DNA from: Phenylobacterium deserti
Lineage (GTDB): Bacteria > Pseudomonadota > Alphaproteobacteria > Caulobacterales > Caulobacteraceae
DNA: 64,000 nucleotides
Direction: 5' to 3'
Assembly: GCF_003254705.1 (NCBI RefSeq)
Contig: NZ_QFYR01000001.1
Span: 248,001 to 312,000 of the forward strand
Below the pieces are notes generated by a model, which was not told the origin of the DNA, did no database searches, and saw only the letters and a list, made by a program, of their open reading frames with translations. The position numbers and the translations under genes were made by a program. Shown here one piece after another: positions 19,880-28,832 of this stretch (its first letter is position 1; every line of letters begins with the position of its first letter).

Positions 19880-20005
19880 CGACCTTGCCAGCCGCAGTCC
19901 GCGGCCGCACGTCCCCTTGCTGCAAGACGTGCGCCCCTGCGGCTGAACCGTGCTTGAACAAGAACCGCCTTGCCCTCAATTGTGCCGCTGAAGCGGAGGG
20001 ACGGA

Positions 20006-20548
20006 ATGACGGCGCACCTGAACGATGTCCTGGGCTTCTGGCGCTCGGCCGGTCCCGCCAAGTGGTACGCCAAGGATGCGCGTTTCGACGAAGCGATCCG
20101 CCTGAAGTTCGAGCCTGTGCACCATGCCGCCGCCCGAGGCGAATACGACAGCTGGGCGCAAAGCCCGGCGGGCGCCCTGGCCCTGCTGATCCTGCTCGAT
20201 CAGTTCCCGCGCAACCTCTACCGCGGCTCGGGCCATGCCTTCGCCACCGACCCGAAGGCGCGCGCCATCGCCCGCGCCGCCGTGGAATCCGGCTTCCACC
20301 TGCAGGTCGAGCGCGACTTCCAGCAGTTCTTCATCCTGCCCTTCGAGCATTCGGAGAACCTGGCCGACCAGGACTTCGCCCTGGCGCTCGCGACCGAGCT
20401 GGACGACCCGGAGATCGTGAAATGGGTCGTCATCCACCGCGACATCATCGCCCGCTTCGGCCGCTTCCCGCACCGCAACGCCTGTCTGGGCCGCGTCACG
20501 ACGTCCGACGAGCAGACCTTTCTGGACGACGGCGGGTTCGCTGGGTGA
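20006..20548 (+). CDS. DUF924 family protein
   Basis: A 180-residue helical protein with the DUF924 pattern: N-terminal VLGFWRSAGPAKWYAKDARFD, then LALLILLDQFPRNLYRGSGHAF (cited in part as LILLDQFPRN) and FILPFEHSENLADQ. The fold is TPR-like and the function is unknown. The ATG at 20006 has a strong GGAGGGAC ribosome site, so the in-frame upstream extension is rejected. It precedes thyA by 76 bases. Confidence 0.88.
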   Translation: MTAHLNDVLGFWRSAGPAKWYAKDARFDEAIRLKFEPVHHAAARGEYDSWAQSPAGALALLILLDQFPRNLYRGSGHAFATDPKARAIARAAVESGFHLQVERDFQQFFILPFEHSENLADQDFALALATELDDPEIVKWVVIHRDIIARFGRFPHRNACLGRVTTSDEQTFLDDGGFAG

Positions 20549-20624
20549 AGTTCTGCGGCGCGCTCAGCGGCAGACTCGAGCGCCGAATCGTGGGGATTGA
20601 GCCGTTGGAATTGGGGAGCCGTCG

Positions 20625-21467
20625 ATGAACGCGCACGTCGCCATCGCGCAGGAAAAAGCCGCCGCCGACCACCCGGAACGGCAGTACCTGAACCTGCTGC
20701 AGGACATCCTCGACAACGGCGCGCAGCGCGGCGACCGCACGGGCGTCGGCACGCTTGGCGTCTTCGGCCGGCAGATGCGCTTCGACCTCTCGAAGGGCTT
20801 CCCGCTGCTGACCACCAAGAAGCTCCACCGCAAGTCCATCATTCTCGAGCTGCTGTGGTTCCTGCGCGGCGACACCAACGTGCGCTGGCTGCAGGAGCGC
20901 GGCGTGTCCATCTGGGACGAGTGGGCGGACGAGAGCGGCGAACTCGGCCCTGTTTACGGGAAGCAGTGGCGGTCGTGGACCGCGCCGGACGGCCGTGTGA
21001 TCGACCAGATCTCCAATCTGGTTCACGGGCTGAAGACCAATCCGAACGGCCGCCGCCACATCGTCTCGGCCTGGAATCCGGCCGACGTGGACGACATGGC
21101 CCTGCCGCCCTGCCATTGCCTATTCCAGTTCTTCGTCGCCGACGGAAAGCTGTCCTGCCAGCTGTATCAGCGCTCGGCCGACGTCTTCCTCGGCGTGCCG
21201 TTCAACATCGCCTCCTACGCTCTCCTGACCCTGATGATGGCCAAGGTCGTGGGGCTGCAGCCCGGCGAGTTCGTGCACACGCTGGGCGATGCGCACCTCT
21301 ATCTGAACCACCTCGATCAGGCGAAAGAGCAGCTCGGGCGCGAGCCCCTCACCCTCCCGGTGATGCAGATCGCCGACAAGGACGACCTGTTCGCCTTTGA
21401 GTTCGAGGACTTCAAGCTGCAGGGCTATCAGGCCCACCCGTCGATCTCCGCACCCATCGCGGTCTGA
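20625..21467 (+). CDS. thyA: Thymidylate synthase
   Basis: ThyA makes dTMP from dUMP using methylene-THF, which it oxidises to DHF. The 280-residue protein carries the catalytic Cys163 in [10 protein letters not shown], the [11 protein letters not shown] phosphate loop near the N-terminus and the C-terminal [10 protein letters not shown]. It forms a likely operon with panE (2-base gap) and folA, so DHF produced here is recycled by the DHFR encoded just downstream. Confidence 0.97.
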   Translation: MNAHVAIAQEKAAADHPERQYLNLLQDILDNGAQRGDRTGVGTLGVFGRQMRFDLSKGFPLLTTKKLHRKSIILELLWFLRGDTNVRWLQERGVSIWDEWADESGELGPVYGKQWRSWTAPDGRVIDQISNLVHGLKTNPNGRRHIVSAWNPADVDDMALPPCHCLFQFFVADGKLSCQLYQRSADVFLGVPFNIASYALLTLMMAKVVGLQPGEFVHTLGDAHLYLNHLDQAKEQLGREPLTLPVMQIADKDDLFAFEFEDFKLQGYQAHPSISAPIAV

Positions 21468-21469
21468 GC

Positions 21470-22339
21470 ATGGCCGCCGTCGCGGTCATCGGCCCGGGCG
21501 CGATCGGCGGCACGCTGGCCGCCTGGCTCATGCAGTCGGGCCACCAGGTGACGCTCTGCGTGCGCACGCCGCTCGATCGGCTGGAGATCGACACGCCCAG
21601 AGGTCCGCTGTCGGCTACGCCGGTGATCCTGACCGATCCTGCCGTAGCTACGGCGGTGGATTGGGTGCTCGCCACCACTAAGACTTACGACGTGGCGGCG
21701 GCCGCCAACTGGCTCGGCGGGCTCGTGGGGCCAGCGACCCGCGTGGCCGTGATCCAGAATGGCGTCGAGCATCTCGAGCGCTTCGCGCCCTACCTCGCAG
21801 CCGACAAGCTGCTGCCGGTGATCATCGACCTGCCGGCCGAACGTCTCGCCCCCGGGCGCATCCACCAGCGGCGTGACGGAACCATGCTGGTCCCCGAAGG
21901 CGCGGCCGGCGCGGATTTCGCGGCCCTGTTCGCCGGCACCCCGATCGTCACCTCCACCACGGACGAATTCACCACCGCCGCCTGGCGCAAGCTGTGTCTT
22001 AATTGCGCGGGCGCCGTGTCGGCCCTCGTGCTGCAGCCCGGCGGGGTGGCCCGGCGGGACGACGTGGCAGAGCTGATGCGCGGGCTGGTGGCCGAATGCG
22101 TGGCCGTCGGCCGGGCCGAAGGCGCCCAGCTTTCCCTCGACCTGCCGGACGCCATCGTCGAGGGTTACCGCACGGCGCCGGCGGATTCCGTCAACTCCAT
22201 GCACGCCGATCGCCTGGCCGGCCGCCCAATGGAGATCGACGCCCGCAATGGCGTCATCGTCCGGCGCGGCGCCCGGCACGGCATCCCGACGCCCCTGAAC
22301 CAGCTCATGGTCACCTTGCTGGAAGCCGCCCAGGGCTGA
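21470..22339 (+). CDS. panE: 2-dehydropantoate 2-reductase-like oxidoreductase
   Basis: A 289-residue ketopantoate-reductase fold protein: N-terminal NAD(P) loop GPGAIGG, catalytic lysine in AAWRKLCLNCAG, and the C-terminal RPMEIDARNG..VRRG..HGIPTPLN block. PanE makes pantoate for coenzyme A. Bacteria often carry several paralogues, so the pantothenate role is probable but not certain. It lies between thyA and folA. Confidence 0.8.
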   Translation: MAAVAVIGPGAIGGTLAAWLMQSGHQVTLCVRTPLDRLEIDTPRGPLSATPVILTDPAVATAVDWVLATTKTYDVAAAANWLGGLVGPATRVAVIQNGVEHLERFAPYLAADKLLPVIIDLPAERLAPGRIHQRRDGTMLVPEGAAGADFAALFAGTPIVTSTTDEFTTAAWRKLCLNCAGAVSALVLQPGGVARRDDVAELMRGLVAECVAVGRAEGAQLSLDLPDAIVEGYRTAPADSVNSMHADRLAGRPMEIDARNGVIVRRGARHGIPTPLNQLMVTLLEAAQG

Positions 22340-22370
22340 CGGCGAGGCGCCCGCCCGCTAGAACGGCGTC

Positions 22371-22889
22371 ATGTCCCAAGTCATCCTTTCGGCAGGCCCC
22401 ATCGCCCGCGCCCGCAACGGCGTCATCGGCAGGGACGGCGCCCTGCCCTGGCGCCTAAGATCCGACCTGGCCATCTTTCGCGCGGTGACCATGGGCAAGC
22501 CGGTGATCATGGGCCGCAAGACCTGGGAAAGCCTGCCCAAGAAGCCGCTGGTGGGGCGCACCAACATCGTCCTCACCAAGGATGGCTCGTTCGAGGCGTC
22601 CGGGGCCGTGGTGTGCGAGGACTTCTCCGAGGCCGTGCAGATCGCCCGCGAACAGGCGGACGAGGATGGCCGGGACGAAGTCTGCGTCATCGGCGGCGCT
22701 TCGCTCTTCGAACTCGCCCTGCCCCGCGCGCGCCGCCTTTACCTGACCGATGTGGACGCGGAGGTGGAGGGCGACGTGTCTCTCTCGCCCATCGACGAGT
22801 CCCGCTGGCGGGAAGTTCGCGCCGAACGCCACGAGGCGTCGGATAGCGACGACTATGCCTTCACCTTCCGGGTGCTCGAGCGACTCTGA
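22371..22889 (+). CDS. folA: Dihydrofolate reductase
   Basis: A 172-residue DHFR: ILSAGPIARARNGVIGRDGALPW with Trp27, the proton-donor acid Asp32 in RSDLAIFR, the NADPH site GRKTWESLP, and VIGGASLFELALPRA. It reduces DHF from thymidylate synthase back to THF. It is 31 bases downstream of panE in the thyA operon. Confidence 0.95.
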   Translation: MSQVILSAGPIARARNGVIGRDGALPWRLRSDLAIFRAVTMGKPVIMGRKTWESLPKKPLVGRTNIVLTKDGSFEASGAVVCEDFSEAVQIAREQADEDGRDEVCVIGGASLFELALPRARRLYLTDVDAEVEGDVSLSPIDESRWREVRAERHEASDSDDYAFTFRVLERL

Positions 22890-22942
22890 GCCGTGGCGGC
22901 CGCGCTGAACGCGTGGCAAGCTCGACGCGCTGGAGGGACGCC

Positions 22943-23158
22943 ATGGACAGGCTTTCGCTCGTCTTGGTGGTCGGCGCCGGGCTCGCGCTGCTTCTTGTGC
23001 TCGGCGGTTTGGTGATCCGGCGGTTCAGCCGGAATGCGCCTCAACGCGCTCAGGAAAACAGCGACTGCGGAACAGGCGCAGTCCTGATGGTAGCGACATT
23101 TGGGTCCGACGCTGGCGGCGCCTCGTGCGACGCTGGCTCAGGCGGTGGGTGCGACTAG
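22943..23158 (+). CDS. Small membrane protein with Cys/Gly-rich tail
   Basis: A 71-residue protein: one N-terminal transmembrane helix (about 4-25, LSLVLVVGAGLALLLVLGGLVI), a basic stop-transfer, and a tail with three cysteines among Gly/Ser/Asp (GASCDAGSGGGCD). A GGAGGGACG ribosome site decides the start at 22943 over an upstream one. Similar GG-C tails occur on small membrane proteins of unknown function. Its stop overlaps the convergent gene's stop by 4 bases. Confidence 0.65.
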   Translation: MDRLSLVLVVGAGLALLLVLGGLVIRRFSRNAPQRAQENSDCGTGAVLMVATFGSDAGGASCDAGSGGGCD

Positions 23159-23445
23159 CGGCGTTCGTTCCAGCCGTAGGCCACCCAGTGATGCCCGCCC
23201 AGGTGCCGCGCTTCGATGACATCGCTGCGGCGATGGCGGGCGCGCGCCGTGCGGCGGGCGCGAAGGGCCAGGCCCGAGAACGCCAGAAGGGCGCTGGTCA
23301 TCACCGCGATCACGGCCACGGTCGCGGCGAAGAACACCGCGAGCACCGCGCCCACGATGACCGCGGCGGCGGCCGCGAGCGTCCCGCCGATGGCGGCGAT
23401 GCTGCGCAGAGCGGGTCCGTGCCGGACGGCGAAGTCTTTCACCAT
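23155..23445 (-). CDS. Small two-helix membrane protein, unknown
   Basis: A 96-residue protein with two closely spaced hydrophobic helices (about 15-62, IAAIGGTLAAAAAVIVGAVLAV in part, then TVAVIAVMTSALLAF) and a basic C-terminus with RARRTARARHRR. AGAGGGACGC before the ATG at 23445 fixes the start. No known domain is recognised; the layout resembles phage-holin-superfamily or DUF-type envelope proteins. A GGAAC/CGTT pair upstream has an 18-base spacer, one longer than EcfG promoters allow. Confidence 0.7.
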   Translation of the reverse strand: MVKDFAVRHGPALRSIAAIGGTLAAAAAVIVGAVLAVFFAATVAVIAVMTSALLAFSGLALRARRTARARHRRSDVIEARHLGGHHWVAYGWNERR

Positions 23446-23545
23446 GCGTCCCTCTTCGCCCAATGGGCTGGGCTTAAACGAATTATGTCGGCCCGGAGGT
23501 TCCGAACGTCAACCTGTCTCGCCTCAGAGGGGCGCCCAGGGACCA

Positions 23546-24241
23546 TTATGCCACGCTTGCCAGGGCCAGGGCCCGGCGCTCGCGCATCACCGCATCGAAG
23601 GCGGCGTTGATGGTGGCCGCCTTCGCCTCGGCCACCTCGATGAACTCGCTGGGCAGGCCGCGGCCGCGCGCCCGGTCCGGGTGCGCTTCCGAGAGCTGCG
23701 CCTTCCACGCACGACGGATCTCCTCGTCCGAAGCGTCGTGGCGCACGCCCAGCACCTCGTAGGGATCGTCCTTGTCGGCGCCCAGGTGCGTGGCCTTCAG
23801 TCGCCGGAACACCAGCGGCCCCAGACCGAACAGCTCGCAGACCCGCTCCAAATAGGCCAGCTCGTCGGCTGTCACCACGCCGTCGGACGTCGCCACATAG
23901 AACAGGCCGTCCAGCACGTCCTCGAGGATCTGCGGGCAGTGCCGATAGCGCTTGGCCAGCCGCCGGGCATAGCTTTCGAACCCGCGCGTGGTCTGCCGCG
24001 CCAGTTGGTAGAGCCTGCGGATGTTGCCGGAACTGGCCGGCTCAGGTTGGAAAACGCCGGCGAAGGCTTCGTATTCGTCGGCGTGCGCGTTGCCATCCGC
24101 CTTGGCCAGCTTGGCTCCCAGGGCGGTGACGGCCGTGGAGAACGCGGGATCTTCCCCGGGCAGGGCCGATGGGCAGTCGTCACATTCCGCTTCGTCGAGG
24201 TTGCGGACGGCGAGGCCGGCTATTTTTCGCCAGAAGCTCAT
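23546..24241 (-). CDS. TerB/DnaJ-domain co-chaperone, DjlA-like
   Basis: A 231-residue protein with a TerB-like helical domain (about 30-150: FSTAVTALGAKLAKADG, FYVATSDGVVTADELAYLERV in part) and a C-terminal J domain (about 163-231: DPYEVLGVRHDASDEEIRRAW with the HPD tripeptide in SEAHPDRA). This is the order found in DjlA, which stimulates DnaK. There is no clear N-terminal membrane anchor, unlike E. coli DjlA. It stands alone on its strand. Confidence 0.87.
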   Translation of the reverse strand: MSFWRKIAGLAVRNLDEAECDDCPSALPGEDPAFSTAVTALGAKLAKADGNAHADEYEAFAGVFQPEPASSGNIRRLYQLARQTTRGFESYARRLAKRYRHCPQILEDVLDGLFYVATSDGVVTADELAYLERVCELFGLGPLVFRRLKATHLGADKDDPYEVLGVRHDASDEEIRRAWKAQLSEAHPDRARGRGLPSEFIEVAEAKAATINAAFDAVMRERRALALASVA

Positions 24242-24501
24242 CTTCAGTAACTGAAAGCCTTAGGACTGTGGCCTGGGCGTGACAACTCCAGTCTGACCCG
24301 GGAGGCATTAAGTTTTGGAAAGGGCTGGAAGTTGCTCGCCGCCTCAACAACGGCGCCTTGTCCAGGTTCCTGCCAGTTTGCCCCGGGTGCCCCGCCCCGC
24401 TAGAAGTTCGCCAAGCCGTTGAGATCGAAACCCCGAGGGACGGCGGGTTCGATCGGCGCACTCGTGCGTTACAAGCTGAGCTTTACGAGGTTTTCGTCCG
24501 T

Positions 24502-25080
24502 ATGATTTCGCTTCTCGCCGCCCTGGCCCTGTTCTCCGCTCAGGCCCCTGCCGCCGCAGATCCTTCCGTCGCTGCGCCGCCGGCCAGCGCGTCCAATCCC
24601 GACTATCCGGCTGGCGCGCCGACCGAGCCCTACCAGTTCGTCAGCTGGTGCTACGGCATGCTGCGCGGCTACGTGGATCGCCGCGACGAGGTCTGGCCGG
24701 AAGTCCGCCGCATCGAGTCCACCTACCGCAAGCCCGGCTCCAACCTGGCCGAGGACCTCAAGGTCTACGACAACCAGCTGGCCCAAGCTCAGAAGGACCT
24801 GGTGCTGTTCCAGCGCGCCATGACGGCCGCGGAAAAGGCCAGCCTGCGCCCGATCAACACCCTGGGCGCCCGCGCGCTGCGCAAGGGCATGAACCAGTGG
24901 AGCTTCGGCGAGAACATTCCCGCCGCCCAGCGCGCTCAGGCCTGGATGGGCTGGACCCTGCCGGCCATGTGCCAGACCCAAGCCGCCGAGCTCGAAAAGC
25001 GCGCCGTGCTGATGGGCGCGAGCTTCCAGGTCAACGCCGACCCGGTCACCGCTGAGGCGCCCGCGTCGGCTACGCCGTAA
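24502..25080 (+). CDS. Exported protein of unknown function
   Basis: A 192-residue protein with a signal peptide (cut near Ala19) and a helical mature part rich in Glu/Lys/Arg (EVWPEVRRIESTYRKPG, LKVYDNQLAQAQKDLVLFQRAM in part), with two conserved-looking cysteines (WCYGML and MCQTQ) that could form a disulphide. ACGAGG lies upstream of the ATG at 24502; the longer open frame has no signal sequence. The 260 bases before it contain no gene and no clear promoter that I can name. Function unknown. Confidence 0.78.
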   Translation: MISLLAALALFSAQAPAAADPSVAAPPASASNPDYPAGAPTEPYQFVSWCYGMLRGYVDRRDEVWPEVRRIESTYRKPGSNLAEDLKVYDNQLAQAQKDLVLFQRAMTAAEKASLRPINTLGARALRKGMNQWSFGENIPAAQRAQAWMGWTLPAMCQTQAAELEKRAVLMGASFQVNADPVTAEAPASATP

Positions 25081-25084
25081 ACAC

Positions 25085-25924
25085 CTAGAGGAGGCGGCCC
25101 GCCGCGGCCGCCTCGTACTCGACCACATCGTGGGCGCAGATCATCCGCACCCCCGCCGAGCCATCCAGCGACAGCTCCCGCAGCCGCTGCTGGTTGTGCA
25201 GGCGTGAGGCCCGGTCCACCTCCATCATGTTTTGGTAGAACCGCAGGCCCGGGGTGCAGCGCCGGTCCGGCCGCCGCACCTCGTCGCGATAGAAGTAGGC
25301 GTCGCCGGCATGCAGCAGCCAGCCCGTGCCCGTCTGCACCGCCACGCCTGCGTGCCCCTGCGTGTGCCCCTTGAGGGGGATCAGCAGGATCTCTGGCGGC
25401 AGGCCTTCCAGCTGCCGCACCGCCGAGAAGCCGAACCAGGGCTCGCCCTGCGGCTCATAGGTGCGCCAGCTGTGCACCTCGTCGATCTGCATCGGCCGGT
25501 AGCGGTTGGTCATCACGAAGCCCTGCCGGTCCTTCCGGAACGAGGTCATCTCCGCGCCCATCAGGTGCACGGTGGCTTCCGGGAAGTCCTCCAGCCCGCC
25601 GGCGTGGTCGAAATCCAGGTGGGTCAGAACGATGTGCCGCACGTCCCGCGCCGAAAAGCCCAGCCGCTCGATCTGGCGGATCGCCGTCTCCTCCTCGCGC
25701 AGCCGGATGTTGAGCATGGCGGCGAACGGCTTGGGGATGCGCCCCTCGAACGGCCGCTTCACGTCCTTCAGCCCATAGCCGGTGTCCACCAGCACCAGGC
25801 CCGTGTCGGTCTCGATCAGCAGGCAGTGGCAGACCAGGTGGCCCAGCGCCCCCTTGCTGCGCCCGTCGAAGAAGGCGCCTCCGAACGGACAGTCGGTCCC
25901 GCAGTTCAGGTGGTGCACCCGCAT
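25085..25924 (-). CDS. Metallo-beta-lactamase-fold hydrolase (lactonase-like)
   Basis: A 279-residue MBL-fold protein similar in layout to N-acyl-homoserine lactonases: HxDxDH core at His102-His107 (LTHLDFDHAGG), GHTQGHAG and LHAGDAYF further on, and CAHDVVEY at the end. The second position of the HxHxDH motif is Asp104, which is common in one MBL branch and may change metal content. Substrate unknown; a quorum-quenching role is only a possibility. It converges on the preceding exported-protein gene. Confidence 0.83.
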   Translation of the reverse strand: MRVHHLNCGTDCPFGGAFFDGRSKGALGHLVCHCLLIETDTGLVLVDTGYGLKDVKRPFEGRIPKPFAAMLNIRLREEETAIRQIERLGFSARDVRHIVLTHLDFDHAGGLEDFPEATVHLMGAEMTSFRKDRQGFVMTNRYRPMQIDEVHSWRTYEPQGEPWFGFSAVRQLEGLPPEILLIPLKGHTQGHAGVAVQTGTGWLLHAGDAYFYRDEVRRPDRRCTPGLRFYQNMMEVDRASRLHNQQRLRELSLDGSAGVRMICAHDVVEYEAAAAGRLL

Positions 25925-26028
25925 GGCGTTCTCCCCATCAGCCGGGGCTTAACCGCAGCGCGCCTTCACCGTTCCTTGGGCCGTCAAATGGCAAGACGGG
26001 CTTAACGGCGTCGTCCTAGCCTGCGCCG

Positions 26029-26301
26029 ATGTTCGAGCTGGCGACCCTTTATCTCCTGGCCATCAACCTGGTGGCCTTCACCGCCTTCGCCGGCGACAAG
26101 CGCCGCGCCGAGCGGGGCGAGTGGCGGGTGCCGGAGCGCACCCTGCTGACCCTGGCGGCCGTCGGCGGCTGGGCCGGCGCCAACGTCGCCCGCGAGATCT
26201 ACCGGCACAAGACCCGCAAGGAGCCCTTCGCCAGCCACTTCCGGCTGATCGGCGCGGTTCAGTTCATTCTGCTGGGACTGCTGTGGGTGCTGGCTCGCTG
26301 A
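26029..26301 (+). CDS. DUF1294 membrane protein
   Basis: A 90-residue protein with the DUF1294 pattern: LLAINLVAFTAFAGDKRRAERGEWRVPE (part), LLTLAAVGGWAGA, RHKTRKEPF, and a last hydrophobic helix. Two or three transmembrane segments. Function unknown. Its 3' end overlaps the convergent carrier gene by 38 bases. Confidence 0.88.
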   Translation: MFELATLYLLAINLVAFTAFAGDKRRAERGEWRVPERTLLTLAAVGGWAGANVAREIYRHKTRKEPFASHFRLIGAVQFILLGLLWVLAR

Positions 26302-27538
26302 GCCCGCGCTCATTGCGGCCCAGGATGGCGGTCACCGCCATGTCGCCGGTGACGTTGCCCACGGTGCGGAAGATGTCCGGGATCACCTCCACCGCGATCA
26401 GGATCGGCAGCAGGTTCACGGGCAGGCCCAGCGTCAGGCAGATCGGCCCCACGCTCATGAAGAACGACACCTGCCCCGGCAGGCCCACCGAGGCCACGCT
26501 GACCGCCAGCGCCACGATCACCGCGCCCATCCACTGCACGGGGCTGGGCTCGATCCCGTAGACCTGGGACACGAAGATCGCCACGCCCAAGTTGGCCACC
26601 GGGCTGGTCAGCTTGAACACCGACACCGCTAGCGGCAGCACCAGGCCCGTCACCCGGTCGGGGATCTTCAGGTCGTCGCGCGAACGCTCCACCATGGCCG
26701 GCAGGCAGGCGATGGAGGACTGGGTGGCGAAGGCCATGACCTGCACCGGCCCCACGGCCTTGGTCCAGGCCGCTAGGCCCACCCGCGCCACGCCCACGGC
26801 GATAACGTAAGCGACGATGGTGATGCCGATCTGCGCCAGCGACACCGCCGTGACGTAGTGGGCGATCACCCCCACCGCGCCCGCCCCAGCATGCAGCCCC
26901 ACGCCCAGGCTGAGGGCGAACACCCCGACGGGTGCGGCCCAAAGCACCCAGCGGACGATCTCCACCATGGCGTCGGCGATGGATTGGAAGAAGCCGGTCA
27001 GCGCCACGCGCCGGGCCTCGCCCAGCCGCGTCACCGCAAAGCCGAAGGCGGCCGCGAAGACAACCAGCGGCAGGATCGAGTCCTCCGCGGCGGCCTTGAT
27101 CGGATTGGTGGGCGCCAGGCTCTTGATGAACTCCCCGAACGGGGGCGAGGCGGCGAGATCGGCAGGCGGCGCCGGCGCGCCGGCGCGCAGGGCGGCCGCC
27201 CCTTCCGGGCTCACCGGCCAGACCGCATAGAGCCCGTGACCGAAGCCGATGGTCCAGGCGCAGCCGATCAGCAGCAAGGCCAGGAACCAGAGCAGCGCGC
27301 GCACCGCCAGCCGCCCCGTGGCCGCCGCATCCGCCACCCCGGCGATGCCCACCACCAGCACCGAGAACAGCAGCGGCACCACCGTCATCCGCAGGCCGTT
27401 CAGCCACAGCTCGCCGACAGAGATGAACGCTTCCAGCGCCCCTTTCAGGCCCGGACCGCCGTAGGCCGCCGCAAAGGCGCCCAGCGCAAGTCCCGCCACC
27501 AGGGCCAGCAGCACCCGCACGCTCAAGGATCGGAACAT
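26264..27538 (-). CDS. Dicarboxylate/amino acid:cation symporter (DAACS family), divergent
   Basis: A 424-residue protein with eight predicted helices plus re-entrant hairpins in the GltPh/DctA arrangement. The serine-rich HP1 tip is ATQSSIACLPA. The normally invariant NMDGT of helix 7 is replaced by FKLTSPVANLGVAIFVSQ, and HP2 reads SVGLPGQVSFF. The last helix has RTVGNVTGDM, which keeps the N..GD element. It is therefore a real DAACS member of an atypical branch whose substrate or cation coupling may differ from DctA. It overlaps the convergent DUF1294 gene. Confidence 0.85.
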   Translation of the reverse strand: MFRSLSVRVLLALVAGLALGAFAAAYGGPGLKGALEAFISVGELWLNGLRMTVVPLLFSVLVVGIAGVADAAATGRLAVRALLWFLALLLIGCAWTIGFGHGLYAVWPVSPEGAAALRAGAPAPPADLAASPPFGEFIKSLAPTNPIKAAAEDSILPLVVFAAAFGFAVTRLGEARRVALTGFFQSIADAMVEIVRWVLWAAPVGVFALSLGVGLHAGAGAVGVIAHYVTAVSLAQIGITIVAYVIAVGVARVGLAAWTKAVGPVQVMAFATQSSIACLPAMVERSRDDLKIPDRVTGLVLPLAVSVFKLTSPVANLGVAIFVSQVYGIEPSPVQWMGAVIVALAVSVASVGLPGQVSFFMSVGPICLTLGLPVNLLPILIAVEVIPDIFRTVGNVTGDMAVTAILGRNERGLSEPAPTAVPAE

Positions 27539-27582
27539 CAGAACTCCGCGAAAGATCGGGGGCTACTAGGGCCAAACGCACG

Positions 27583-27613
27583 AGCCCCGCCAGCAGCCTT
27601 TGCTGGCGGGGCT
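27583..27613 (-). terminator. Terminator after alcohol dehydrogenase gene
   Basis: A perfect 13-bp GC-rich stem (27583-27595 with 27601-27613) and 5-base loop, 28 bases past the adh stop. Also lies just upstream of the symporter gene and would insulate it. Confidence 0.75.
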
Positions 27614-27640
27614 TTCAGCAGAGCTGATTGGGATCGAAGC

Positions 27641-28819
27641 CTAGGGCTTCAGCACGACCTTGACGCAGCCGTCCTGCTTCTCGCGGAACGTCTTGTACAT
27701 CTCGGGCGCCTTGCCGAGCGGAACCGTGTGCGTGATCAGGAAGGTGGGGTCGATCTCACCCTCGTCGATCCGCCGCAACAGGTCGTCGGCGTACTTGCGC
27801 ACGTGGGTCTGGCCGGTCCGGATGGTCAGGCCCTTGTTCATGATCGCGCCGAACGGGATCTGGTTGGTCAGGCCGCCGTAGACGCCCGGGATCGACAGGG
27901 TGCCGCCGGCCTTGATCGCCATGATCGCCTCGCGCAGCACGGGCGGGCGGTCGGTTTCCAGCTTCATGGCCACCTGCACGCGGTCGATAGCGTCCAGGAA
28001 CATGTTCGGCCCGTGCGCCTCCATGCCCACGGCGTCGATGCACTTGTCCGGGCCATGGCCGCCGGTCATGTCCTTCAGGGCATGGTTCACGTCGATGCCC
28101 TTGCGGTCCATCACCTCGATGCCGCCGATCGAGCGGGCCATCTCCAGCCGCTCGGGGACGTCGTCGATGGCGATCACGCGCTTGGCGCCCATGATCTTGG
28201 CCGACAGGATCGCGAACAGGCCCACCGGCCCGCAGCCCCAGATCGCCACAGTGTCGGTGTCCTGGATGTCAGCCTGGTCCGCCGCCTGCCAGCCGGTGGG
28301 CAGGATGTCCGACAGGAACACGTACTTCTCGTCTTCGCCGGTCTGCGGGACCTTGATGCAGGTGGTGGCCGCATAGGGCACGCGCAGGTACTCGGCCTGC
28401 CCGCCGGCGAACCCGCCGGTGATGTGGGAGTAGCCGAACAGGCCCGCCGTGGTGTCGCCCCACAGCGCCTTGGCCAGGTCCGCGTTGCGGTTGGTTCGCT
28501 GGCAGAGCGAGAAGTTGTGCTTCTGGCACTGCTCGCACTCGCCGCAGGTCATCTGGAACGGGACGACCACCCGGTCGCCGACGTTCAGGCCCTTGGCGCG
28601 GGCTTCCGGCCCGACCTCGACCACCTCGCCCATGGGCTCGTGGCCCATGACGTCGCCCTTCATCATGGACGGCACCAAGCCGTCCATCAGGTGCAGGTCC
28701 GAGCCGCAGATGCAGGTCGAGGTGATGCGGATGATGGCGTCCTTGGGATCCTCGATCGTCGGATCCGGGACCTCCTCGCATCGGAGGTCCTTCTTGCCTT
28801 GCCAGACGATGGCTTTCAT
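27641..28819 (-). CDS. Zinc-dependent alcohol dehydrogenase (formaldehyde-dehydrogenase-like)
   Basis: A 392-residue MDR-family dehydrogenase: catalytic zinc ligands in CICGSDLH and MGHEPMGEV, structural zinc cysteines in CGECEQCQKH...C, and a Rossmann loop WGCGPVGL. The long insert and the TGWQAADQADI stretch resemble glutathione-independent formaldehyde dehydrogenase-like enzymes. The substrate (aldehyde, alcohol or threonine-like) is not defined. It forms a two-gene unit with the upstream membrane protein gene, with a 13-base gap. A hairpin terminator follows. Confidence 0.88.
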   Translation of the reverse strand: MKAIVWQGKKDLRCEEVPDPTIEDPKDAIIRITSTCICGSDLHLMDGLVPSMMKGDVMGHEPMGEVVEVGPEARAKGLNVGDRVVVPFQMTCGECEQCQKHNFSLCQRTNRNADLAKALWGDTTAGLFGYSHITGGFAGGQAEYLRVPYAATTCIKVPQTGEDEKYVFLSDILPTGWQAADQADIQDTDTVAIWGCGPVGLFAILSAKIMGAKRVIAIDDVPERLEMARSIGGIEVMDRKGIDVNHALKDMTGGHGPDKCIDAVGMEAHGPNMFLDAIDRVQVAMKLETDRPPVLREAIMAIKAGGTLSIPGVYGGLTNQIPFGAIMNKGLTIRTGQTHVRKYADDLLRRIDEGEIDPTFLITHTVPLGKAPEMYKTFREKQDGCVKVVLKP

Positions 28820-28832
28820 CGATTGGGCGTCC

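Noticed and set aside
23477..23503. EcfG-like GGAAC...CGTT pair upstream of the gene starting at 23445
   Set aside because: The spacer is 18 bases, one longer than the accepted 16-17, so it is not counted as a site.
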